Below, one piece after another: positions 1 to 6,421 of a stretch of DNA of 21,729 nucleotides. Each line of letters opens with the position of its first letter. Positions within the stretch are counted from its first letter, which is position 1. The stretch is taken from assembly GCF_000185845.1 (NCBI RefSeq), contig NZ_GL629647.1, forward strand, positions 1,237,735 to 1,259,463, in the 5' to 3' direction. Under the pieces are notes generated by a model. It did no database searches and was not told the origin of the DNA. It saw only the letters and a list, made by a program, of their open reading frames with translations. The stretch is from Segatella salivae DSM 15606. Lineage in GTDB: Bacteria; Bacteroidota; Bacteroidia; Bacteroidales; Bacteroidaceae. Both the position numbers and the translations under genes were made by a program.

Positions 1-68
1 AGTTTTAACGATGAATTCTTATAGAAAGTGCCATATCAACTCACATTATTTTATTTATTCTTTGATTG

Positions 69-1262
69 TCATTTCAATTTTAACAATGCGTCTTTAATTC
101 TCTTCATTGCCTCATTGATGTTATCATCACTCGTGGCATAACTCATTCGGAAGCACTCAGGAGCACCGAAAGCATCACCACATACCGTAGCAACATGTGC
201 CTTTTCTAATAGATAAAGAGAGAAATCGGTTGAATCTTTTATCGTTATTTGTCCATCAGATTTGCCAAAGAAACTACTACATTTTGGGAACAGATAGAAA
301 GCACCTTCAGGCTTATTTACCTCTAAACCCGGTATATTCTTAGCGAGTTCTACAATTAAATCACGTCTGCGTTCAAAAGCCTGACGCATCTCTTCCACAC
401 AATGCTGGTCCAAAGTATAGGCAGCTTCAGCAGCCTTCTGACTAACAGAGCAAGGCCCACTCGTATATTGTCCCTGCAACTTATTACAACCTTTAACAAT
501 CCATTCGGGTGCAGCTATAAAACCAATACGCCACCCTGTCATTGCATAAGCTTTTGAAACACCATTCACAACAACAGAACGCTCTTTCATACCAGCAACC
601 TTTGCAATGCTCGCATGACTGCCAATATAATTAATGTGCTCATAAATTTCATCTGCAATCACAATTACACGCTCGTGTTTTTTGATTACTTCAGCCAATG
701 CATCCAACTCTTCCTGGCTATAAACACTACCTGTCGGATTACTCGGAGAACACAAAATCAATAACCTTGTCTTTGGTGTTATGGCATCTTCCAACTGTTT
801 GGGAGTCATCTTAAAGTTTTGTTCAAACCCAGCATCCACAATAACAGGATTACCACCTGCTAATTTTACCATCTGTGGATAACTCACCCAATATGGTGCC
901 GGAATAATTACCTCATCGCCATCATTAACCAATGCCATAATGGTATTACACACACACTGCTTCGCTCCATTGCTAACGAGAATCTCGTTAATGGTATATT
1001 CCAAACCATTTTCACGTTTCAACTTCTCAACAATAGCTTTCCGCAGACTTGCATATCCAGGCACTGGAGAGTATTTTGAATAATTTTCATCAATGGCTTT
1101 CTTAGCAGCCTCCTTGATGGCTTCAGGCGTATTGAAGTCGGGTTCGCCCACACTCATATTGATAACATCAACACCTTGTGCCTTCATTTCATTACTCTTT
1201 TGCGACATTGCAAGTGTTGCCGATGGCGCAAGACGATTCAAACGATTAGATAGTTGTTCCAT
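69..1262 (-). CDS. aspC: Aspartate aminotransferase-type PLP enzyme (class I/II)
   Basis: A 397-residue fold-type I aminotransferase, the usual length for the subgroup I-gamma aspartate aminotransferases of Gram-positives and Bacteroidetes. It should move the amino group between aspartate and 2-oxoglutarate in the cytoplasm. Visible landmarks are SPSNPTG (172-178, substrate/PLP-contacting Asn175), DEIYEH (204-209, Asp204 and Tyr207 contacting PLP), and VSKAYAMTGWRIG with Lys237 as the Schiff-base lysine; a C-terminal FRMSYA carries the substrate-carboxylate arginine. It is the last gene of a minus-strand set lptF/G, ribBA, aspC and lies 129 bp after ribBA, with a hairpin and a possible own -7 box (1294-1301) between them. 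Exact substrate (aspartate versus other amino acids or prephenate) cannot be told from sequence alone. Confidence 0.93.
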   Translation of the reverse strand: MEQLSNRLNRLAPSATLAMSQKSNEMKAQGVDVINMSVGEPDFNTPEAIKEAAKKAIDENYSKYSPVPGYASLRKAIVEKLKRENGLEYTINEILVSNGAKQCVCNTIMALVNDGDEVIIPAPYWVSYPQMVKLAGGNPVIVDAGFEQNFKMTPKQLEDAITPKTRLLILCSPSNPTGSVYSQEELDALAEVIKKHERVIVIADEIYEHINYIGSHASIAKVAGMKERSVVVNGVSKAYAMTGWRIGFIAAPEWIVKGCNKLQGQYTSGPCSVSQKAAEAAYTLDQHCVEEMRQAFERRRDLIVELAKNIPGLEVNKPEGAFYLFPKCSSFFGKSDGQITIKDSTDFSLYLLEKAHVATVCGDAFGAPECFRMSYATSDDNINEAMKRIKDALLKLK

Positions 1263-1293
1263 AACACTAAATTTTAGGTTAATTAATCAACCA

Positions 1294-1301
1294 CAAAAAT
1301 A
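1294..1301 (-). promoter_or_regulatory. Candidate -7 box (TATTTTTG) for aspC
   Basis: On the minus strand this reads TATTTTTG, matching the Bacteroidetes -7 consensus TAnnTTTG, about 30 bp upstream of the aspC ATG. No convincing TTTG is seen at -33, so this is a weak call. Confidence 0.35.
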
Positions 1302-1349
1302 ATCATTTTATTCTTTAATATGAATAATCTCAGTGATTTTTTTTTGATT

Positions 1350-1379
1350 TTTATTCTCCGAATACCATCGGAGAATAAA
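1350..1379 (-). terminator. Hairpin between ribBA and aspC
   Basis: Perfect 12-bp arms (1350-1361 and 1368-1379) around a 6-nt loop, just after the ribBA stop. The arms can be extended by several more pairs past a two-base bulge. There is no T-run after the stem in the minus direction (the following bases are A-rich), so it may be a partial terminator or an RNA stability/processing element rather than a classical intrinsic terminator. Confidence 0.45.
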
Positions 1380-1391
1380 TCAATCTAAAGT

Positions 1392-2603
1392 TTATTTCAA
1401 ATGAAGTGTATGCCCCATACGATCTCGTTTGGTTTCAAGATACTTCTTATCATATTTATTCGGCATAATTTCTATGGGCACATTCTCCACTATCTCAAGT
1501 CCATACGCCTCCAAACCAACACGCTTTGTAGGGTTATTTGTCATGAGTTTCATCTTCTGAATTCCAAGGTGTCGCAACATCTGTGCACCGCAACCATAGT
1601 CTCGTTCATCTGGTTTGAAGCCCAAATGCACATTGGCATCAACGGTATCATAGCCTTCTTCTTGCAGTTTATAGGCTGCAATCTTATTCATCAATCCAAT
1701 GCCGCGACCTTCTTGTTGCATATAGATAACGACACCTTTTCCCTCTTTCTCAATCATTTCCATTGAACGATGGAGTTGTTCTCCACAATCACAACGGCGA
1801 CTTCCCAATATATCTCCGGTGGCACATGAAGAGTGAACACGTACAAGAATAGGTTCACCTTCTTCCCAGTGTCCTTTGATTAAAGCCATGTGTTCAAGTC
1901 CGTTGCTGGCCTGACGGAAAGGGATTAGTCTGAAATGCCCATAAGTTGTTGGTAAATCTACTTCGTCTCCAACTTCTATAGTGGTCTCCTTCTTCAGACG
2001 ATATGCTATCAAATCCTTAATCGTTATAATCTTCATTCCCCACTCTTTCGCCCGTTCTACCAACTGAGGCATACGTGCCATGGTGCCATCTTCATTCATA
2101 ATTTCCATCAAAGCACCAGCGGGATAGAGTCCCGAAAGCTTGCATAAGTCAACCGCAGCCTCTGTATGTCCGCTGCGACGGAGCACTCCATTATCTTGTG
2201 CATACAAAGGGTTAATGTGCCCAGGACGACCAAAAGTCTGTGGCACCGAAGCCGGATCAGCCAAAGCTTTGATAGTTTCCGCACGATCATGTGTTGAAAC
2301 TCCTGTTGTACAACCCTCAAGTTTATCAACCGTAACCGTAAATGGCGTGCCAAGCATTGACGTATTATCTGACACCTGATGTGGCAGATTCAACTCTTCT
2401 GCGCGTGACATTGTGATAGGAACACACAGCACACCTCGTGCATTTTTCAGCATAAAGTTTACTGCTTCGGGTGTAATCTTCTCGGCAGCCATTATCAAAT
2501 CGCCTTCATTTTCGCGGTCTTCATCGTCCACAACGATAACAAACTTACCCTCCTTAAAGTCTTTAAGGGCTTCTTCAATCGTATTTAATTTGAAATCTCC
2601 CAT
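1392..2603 (-). CDS. ribBA: Bifunctional DHBP synthase / GTP cyclohydrolase II
   Basis: A 403-residue fusion catalysing both entry reactions of riboflavin synthesis. The N-terminal half (about 1-200) is the 3,4-dihydroxy-2-butanone 4-phosphate synthase: DDEDRENEGD (26-35) binds metal and ribulose 5-phosphate, and GVSTHDRAETI (101-111) and RSGHTEAAVDL (143-153) complete the site. The C-terminal half is GTP cyclohydrolase II: the zinc cysteines are Cys260, Cys271 and Cys273 in SSCATGDILGSRRCDCG, followed by QQEGRGIGL (297-304) and TNNPTKR. Length and domain order are those of the normal fusion. It lies 71 bp downstream of the LptF/G-type gene in the same direction and is probably co-transcribed. 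No FMN riboswitch-like sequence was recognised upstream. Confidence 0.97.
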   Translation of the reverse strand: MGDFKLNTIEEALKDFKEGKFVIVVDDEDRENEGDLIMAAEKITPEAVNFMLKNARGVLCVPITMSRAEELNLPHQVSDNTSMLGTPFTVTVDKLEGCTTGVSTHDRAETIKALADPASVPQTFGRPGHINPLYAQDNGVLRRSGHTEAAVDLCKLSGLYPAGALMEIMNEDGTMARMPQLVERAKEWGMKIITIKDLIAYRLKKETTIEVGDEVDLPTTYGHFRLIPFRQASNGLEHMALIKGHWEEGEPILVRVHSSCATGDILGSRRCDCGEQLHRSMEMIEKEGKGVVIYMQQEGRGIGLMNKIAAYKLQEEGYDTVDANVHLGFKPDERDYGCGAQMLRHLGIQKMKLMTNNPTKRVGLEAYGLEIVENVPIEIMPNKYDKKYLETKRDRMGHTLHLK

Positions 2604-2674
2604 ATCTTTTCTTCGTTTAGATTCTTTGTTTTGATACTCTTAATTTATATATATAATAAGGTGAAATTAATCAT

Positions 2675-4573
2675 TTATCCTAACGCTGCCTTTTTAATGC
2701 GTCTGGCAATGTTTTGATTTGTTTGGCACACCATCTTCAAATCTCGGAGTAAACGCACACGGAAACGCCACATTCTACAATAAAAGAATATGCCCAACGG
2801 AATGATTACAGCCGACAAAATATTAAGCCATTTGCGCTCGAAAGGCCGGGTATGTGCCTTAACCGATAACACTGGATAGTTATTTAACTCATTCAAGAGA
2901 TAAGCATCTCGTGTATTTGACAAATCCGTTATTACACTTTCAAGTTCACTACTGATTCGTTCTATCTCGTGATCAGGTCTATATTTGAAGAACACTTTCA
3001 CTGGATCAGGCATTCGTTTTAAGTTATGTAGCGTTGAATAGGTCTCAATATCCTTACTAATCACAGCCAATTTCGCCACATCTTCCGCATAACATGGTTC
3101 ATCAATTATTACTTCTTTACCCGTGATATTCCGCTTAATCTTAAGTCCCAACACTCTACGCATCATCTCCCGATATTGATCTAAGTTGAACACGGCAGAG
3201 TCGTTAGAGGCTTTATACGTTACAAAAATAGCCAAAGGAGTTAGTACACCCGGCGCAAGTCCTTTGCCAAACCACACTGTCCACATACCACTTCGAGCCA
3301 TTCTATAGCCAGAATTGTCAAGGATATAATAGATAATAAACACTAATACAGAGACAATTACAGGGATACCCAAGCCTCCTTTGCGGATAATAGCTCCCAA
3401 AGGAGCACCAATAAAGAAGAAAATCAAGCATGATAGCGCCACTGTAAACTTGCTCACGGCTTCGATTTCATGCTGTCGAATGATACGATCTCCATCATCG
3501 GTAAACATACTTTTGAAGTCCAAATCGCTCACAGCGCCCTGCACTTTACTCATTGCTTCGCTTACGGCTTGTTGCTTTTGTGGCAATGACAGGCGATTAA
3601 AAATGGTGTCTATATTTAGTTTATTCCCAGCCTTTACAGCCAAAAGCGAGTCTTTCTGATTCACATGTGGCATATAATAAAGTCCTCGTTGCGCATCGGC
3701 ATAATACTGCCTGCCCACACTATCATAGCTTAGCTTCAACGAATCTTCATCTCTAAATATCTGCGCTAAACTCTTTCCACGTGCGTTATTCGTTAAAACA
3801 GAGGCGTCGGTCATATTGAATCCTGCATCAAAATCAAGGACAATACGCTTTGTTATGAATGATTCTCGACGATAAGGAACCGCTGCACTATTTCCAAAAG
3901 CATCGGTTTGCATGTTCTCAAACCATTCCCCACTCCACAAAGTCAACACCAAGTGTTTCTTCTCTGCAGTCGATTGCAACATTCCCGAGTCTGCAAGAAT
4001 GATGGCTTGGTCCTCATAACTGCCCGTCATTCGATAGATCATGACGCCATAAAGCTTACCCGTCTTCAGGTCTTTATGCTGTACATAGAGATTACTATTA
4101 GGGATTCCGTCATAGAAAACGCCTTCAGGAATCTCAAGTTCTGGGCTCTTTTGCTGCATTGATATCATCAATTGAGCAATCTTATTATTGGCTTCTGGTC
4201 CAATGTTATTTTGGAAAACAAACGACAATCCACTAATAAATATCGTGATAACTATCAGCGAACGAAAAGATTGCATCAAAGAGATTCCAGCGGCCTTAAT
4301 AGCTGTAAGCTCACTACTTTCACCCAAATTACCGAATGTAATCAATGAAGATAGCAAGATAGCCAACGGCAAAGCTTGAGGCACAAGCATTAATCCCATA
4401 TACCAAAAGAACTTTGCCATGACTTCCATGGAAAGCCCTTTACCAATCAATTCATCGATATATCGCCACAAGAATTGCATCATCAGCACAAACTGGCAGA
4501 TGAAAAACGTGCCCACAAAGAGCATCCCAAACTGTTTGGCAATAAATATATCGAGTTTCTTTATCCTTATCAT
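2675..4573 (-). CDS. LptF/LptG family LPS export permease (YjgP/YjgQ)
   Basis: A 632-residue inner-membrane protein of the YjgP/YjgQ family, the transmembrane part of the Lpt machine that extracts LPS from the inner membrane. Predicted membrane segments lie near 15-37, 54-80 and 101-120, then a periplasmic domain of about 250 residues (jellyroll in characterised members), then segments near 376-395, 401-420 and 435-453. Past this six-helix core there is a soluble stretch and a further hydrophobic segment near 583-600 with a basic tail. Proteobacterial LptF/LptG are about 360 residues, so the larger periplasmic part and C-terminal extension are notable, although long versions are usual in Bacteroidetes. 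Whether it acts as LptF or LptG is not decided here. It is the first gene of the set leading to ribBA. Confidence 0.88.
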   Translation of the reverse strand: MIRIKKLDIFIAKQFGMLFVGTFFICQFVLMMQFLWRYIDELIGKGLSMEVMAKFFWYMGLMLVPQALPLAILLSSLITFGNLGESSELTAIKAAGISLMQSFRSLIVITIFISGLSFVFQNNIGPEANNKIAQLMISMQQKSPELEIPEGVFYDGIPNSNLYVQHKDLKTGKLYGVMIYRMTGSYEDQAIILADSGMLQSTAEKKHLVLTLWSGEWFENMQTDAFGNSAAVPYRRESFITKRIVLDFDAGFNMTDASVLTNNARGKSLAQIFRDEDSLKLSYDSVGRQYYADAQRGLYYMPHVNQKDSLLAVKAGNKLNIDTIFNRLSLPQKQQAVSEAMSKVQGAVSDLDFKSMFTDDGDRIIRQHEIEAVSKFTVALSCLIFFFIGAPLGAIIRKGGLGIPVIVSVLVFIIYYILDNSGYRMARSGMWTVWFGKGLAPGVLTPLAIFVTYKASNDSAVFNLDQYREMMRRVLGLKIKRNITGKEVIIDEPCYAEDVAKLAVISKDIETYSTLHNLKRMPDPVKVFFKYRPDHEIERISSELESVITDLSNTRDAYLLNELNNYPVLSVKAHTRPFERKWLNILSAVIIPLGIFFYCRMWRFRVRLLRDLKMVCQTNQNIARRIKKAALG

Positions 4574-4618
4574 CAGAGTCTTGTTTCATGTGTCTTGCAC
4601 ACACACTCCATATATTTG

Positions 4619-4626
4619 CAAAAGTA
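4619..4626 (-). promoter_or_regulatory. Candidate -7 box (TACTTTTG) for the lptF/G-ribBA genes
   Basis: The minus strand reads TACTTTTG, a match to TAnnTTTG, 46 bp upstream of the permease ATG, giving a leader of about 40 nt. A -33 TTTG is not visible. Confidence 0.5.
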
Positions 4627-4828
4627 GTATAAATTTATCAGATTTCCTTTCTTTTTCCCGTTTTTTATCAACTTTCATCTGATTATTCCAGCTCCTCTGC
4701 CTTTCAACGATAGGCAATCCATATACTTAGCTCTTCAAAACTTACACAAAATCGCACACTTAAAACCATAACACAGCACAAAATAAATGCCTTACAAAGA
4801 AAATATCAGGGATTTTTTAAGCTAAAAT

Positions 4829-4859
4829 TTTGCAGTTTAAAAACTTTATACTACCTTTG
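4829..4859 (+). promoter_or_regulatory. Bacteroidetes-type promoter of the tRNA-Met gene
   Basis: TTTG at 4829-4832 and TACCTTTG at 4852-4859, separated by 19 bp. Both boxes match the Bacteroidetes primary sigma consensus, and the tRNA begins 33 bp after the -7 box. Confidence 0.85.
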
Positions 4860-4891
4860 CACCCGCATTCCACAAACAAATGGTCTGTGAT

Positions 4892-4965
4892 GGCGGGATA
4901 GCTCAGCTGGTTAGAGCGTCGGATTCATAATCCGGAGGTCGTGGGTTCGGGTCCCACCCCCGCTA
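4892..4965 (+). tRNA. tRNA-Met (anticodon CAT)
   Basis: A complete 74-nt cloverleaf. The acceptor arm pairs 4892-4898 with 4958-4964 (one G-T pair at the end and an A-C mismatch at pair 7). The D stem is GCTC/GAGC at 4901-4904 and 4914-4917. The anticodon stem pairs 4919-4923 with 4931-4935 around the loop TTCATAA, anticodon CAT at 4926-4928. The T stem pairs 4941-4945 with 4953-4957. CCA is not encoded. The anticodon stem lacks the run of G-C pairs typical of initiator tRNA, and T at position 32 fits elongator Met better than the lysidine-modified Ile2 isoacceptor, but the latter is not excluded. Confidence 0.93.
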
Positions 4966-4970
4966 CAATT

Positions 4971-5006
4971 AAAGCCTCGTAAATCGTTGATTTGCGAGGC
5001 TTTTTT
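4971..5006 (+). terminator. Intrinsic terminator of the tRNA gene
   Basis: Arms 4972-4985 and 4989-5002 pair over 14 bp (one T-G) around the loop GTT and run into TTTTTT. It starts 7 bp after the tRNA. Confidence 0.93.
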
Positions 5007-5139
5007 ATTGAATAATCAGCAAGCTTCTATTACATTATGCTTTCGAATATAGCAGAATCTACACATAAAGAAAGCAAAGAGTGATGTAACACCCCATGCT
5101 ACGAAAAACAAGCACAAAATGGCTTTTTCGTAAAATAGC

Positions 5140-5248
5140 AAGGAGGGATTTGCAATATGCCATGTTTTACCGCATGAGATGATAGAAATCGTTGTATGAA
5201 ATGATACAGATTGTGTTGTAAAATGCCGTAATTACATGACGATCTGCC
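5140..5248 (-). repeat. Array A of degenerate 22-bp units (minus orientation)
   Basis: Read on the minus strand, five consecutive units start with a purine-[TG]-CA tetranucleotide: 5248-5228 (21 bp), 5227-5206, 5205-5184, 5183-5162 and 5161-5140 (22 bp each). The best units follow the pattern TCATTTCAT at unit positions 2-10 and AT-rich AAT/GAT near 16-18. The unit at 5205-5184 matches the unit at 5490-5511 of array B at 17 of 22 positions. There is no constant repeat with separate spacers. Confidence 0.65.
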
Positions 5249-5349
5249 TCTTTCTACAACATAATTTAATGATGAATTAGGAGGAAAAACACAACACTTA
5301 AAGTATTTTCTCCACGCAATAGACACAGACCTCCTATTTACCGAGGTGA

Positions 5350-5443
5350 CAACGCTGTAAGCGTTGTACCTTTGATAGCCAGGGTTGACAAGCGAAGGCG
5401 TAGTCTACCCTGGGCTCTAAAAAGTACAACGCTTTCAGCGTTG
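5350..5443. repeat. 94-bp nested palindrome (REP/MITE-like)
   Basis: The outer 20 bp at each end (5350-5369 and 5424-5443) are inverted copies with 19 of 20 matches, and each arm is itself a hairpin, CAACGC/GCGTTG with a 5-nt loop. Between them lies a third hairpin: AGCC-AGGGT at 5377-5385 pairs with ACCCTGGGCT at 5407-5416 with a bulge, extended by further pairs toward a loop of about 16 nt. There is no ORF inside. This layout resembles bacterial REP/BIME elements or a small MITE; similar CAACGC..GCGTTG sequences seem common in Bacteroidetes genomes, but that is from memory and not checked. Confidence 0.75.
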
Positions 5444-5467
5444 ACCGCTGATCACACTATAAACGAT

Positions 5468-5577
5468 AACTTTTTTCAATACAATCTACGTCATTTCATG
5501 CAACAATTTACGTCATTTTACACGATAAAATAAGGCAGATTACCGACTAAAATGCACGAAATCATTTTTACGTTTCT
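5468..5577 (+). repeat. Array B of degenerate 22-bp units (plus orientation)
   Basis: Units begin at 5468, 5490, 5512, 5534 and 5556, exactly 22 bp apart. ACAATYTACGTCATTT occurs twice, at 5481-5496 and 5503-5518 (15 of 16 identical). The units starting at 5490, 5512 and 5534 keep [GT]CA at positions 2-4 and AAT or AAA at 16-18; the first and last units are weaker. The array points away from the palindrome, as array A does on the other side. Confidence 0.65.
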
Positions 5578-5916
5578 AATAGATTACAAGCAACACCAAA
5601 CCACTATTCTCATACATCACATTTCATTTACTTTACACAACAACCGAATCTTCACACACTTCCATATCTCTTTATGCTACATCAGAAGATATTTCTCAAA
5701 ACGAAATGAAACGCATAACACCCAAACAGCAAGAAAATGAGCTACTTATAACCCTCCTTTCCTCTTAGGTTCACACACATTTCATGCTTAAAAACAACAA
5801 ACAACAAGCGGATTATACGCCTCCATTGCAGTCTCCTAACTTACTTTCTATATCGCAATTTCATTGTACAAAGAATGTTAAAGAGTATTTTCTTACATCA
5901 TCTTTTATCTCATTTA

Positions 5917-5948
5917 TTTGGAAATCAGCCCAATTTAGAATAACTTTG
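5917..5948 (+). promoter_or_regulatory. Promoter of the small-ORF/LRR lipoprotein unit
   Basis: TTTG at 5917-5920 and TAACTTTG at 5941-5948 with 20 bp between, a full match to the Bacteroidetes promoter. The start site should fall near 5953, leaving a leader of about 220 nt before the first ORF at 6174. Confidence 0.8.
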
Positions 5949-6173
5949 CAGCCGAAAAAATAGAGAGAGGTTAATTGTTTCTCAACAAGAAGGATTATCA
6001 ATACAAAAACTTTCTAAAACAAAAGTAGGACTTATTTATTACGTATTCAAGATAAAATCCCATCAAACCGCTCAAACAAGTAAGGCAGAATATGTCTTGA
6101 CTATTGCTGAATGAGCATCATTTTTGAGTTAGGTTTCATGATTGATACGTGGTAAAGAAACAAACAAAAGATT

Positions 6174-6338
6174 ATGAAAAAGGTATATTATGCACCACTT
6201 ATCACTGTAACAGAAGTAGTGTTGGAACAAGGTTTTTTAATGGATAGCGCACACGGATCATCACATGAGGGATTCACTGAGAGTACTAATCCACCTCCTC
6301 ACATAGTGGATGGTACGGATGATGACTCACCTTTCTAA
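6174..6338 (+). CDS. 54-aa small protein with acidic tail, unknown function
   Basis: Starts MKKVYYAPLITVTEVVLEQG and ends with an Asp/Pro-rich tail, DGTDDDSPF. From memory, Bacteroidales genomes carry many small proteins with this layout: a conserved opening with MKK, Tyr and a Pro near residue 8, a Val/Glu/Leu-rich segment, a Leu-Met-x-Ser-like step and a variable polar tail. Their role is unknown to me. There is no hydrophobic helix long enough for a signal peptide. It is the first gene after the promoter at 5917-5948 and lies 83 bp upstream of the LRR lipoprotein. The frame uses an ATG preceded by an A-rich stretch and ends in TAA. It could be a leader-type peptide, a precursor peptide or a chance ORF; the family-like N-terminus argues for a real gene. 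Confidence 0.7.
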   Translation: MKKVYYAPLITVTEVVLEQGFLMDSAHGSSHEGFTESTNPPPHIVDGTDDDSPF

Positions 6339-6340
6339 AT

Positions 6341-6366
6341 GATTAACGTGTTATCCACGATTAATC
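6341..6366 (+). other. Hairpin between small ORF and LRR gene
   Basis: GATTAACGTG (6341-6350) can pair with CACGATTAATC (6356-6366) with one bulged base around a 5-nt loop. There is no following T-run, so an RNA processing or stability element is more likely than a terminator. Confidence 0.4.
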
Positions 6367-6421
6367 TGACAAACGCTCCTTCAAATAAAAGATATCATCG
6401 TCGTTTAAAACAACTTCAATA

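Larger units (their letters stand above)
5007..5916. other. Gene-poor interval with repeats
   Basis: About 900 bp without a credible gene. Open frames at 5099-5326 (minus) and 5552-5740 (plus) lack family resemblance and are rich in Cys, His and Phe in the way of non-coding translations. The section 5140-5577 holds two 22-bp-period arrays and a 94-bp nested palindrome, listed separately. I see nothing definable in 5578-5916. Confidence 0.7.

Noticed and set aside
1350..1379. Classical terminator of ribBA
   Set aside because: Strong stem, but A-rich rather than T-rich sequence follows in the transcribed direction; kept only as a hairpin of uncertain role.
2108..2353. Overlapping open frames within ribBA, nnr, obg, lptF/G and other genes on both strands
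   Set aside because: All are shadow frames of well-recognised genes, with no independent family similarity or promoter.
4892..4965. Initiator tRNA or tRNA-Ile2 reading of the CAT tRNA
   Set aside because: The anticodon stem lacks the initiator G-C run, and loop base T32 fits elongator Met; Ile2 remains a minor possibility.
5099..5326. 75-codon minus-strand open frame
   Set aside because: It overlaps repeat array A, has a Cys/His/Phe-rich composition unlike the neighbouring proteins and no family resemblance.
5140..5577. Possible CRISPR array
   Set aside because: The 22-bp units are degenerate throughout and contiguous; there is no constant repeat separated by unique spacers and no cas gene.
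5552..5740. 62-codon plus-strand open frame
   Set aside because: Low-complexity His/Ile/Phe-rich translation of AT-rich non-coding DNA, starting inside array B.
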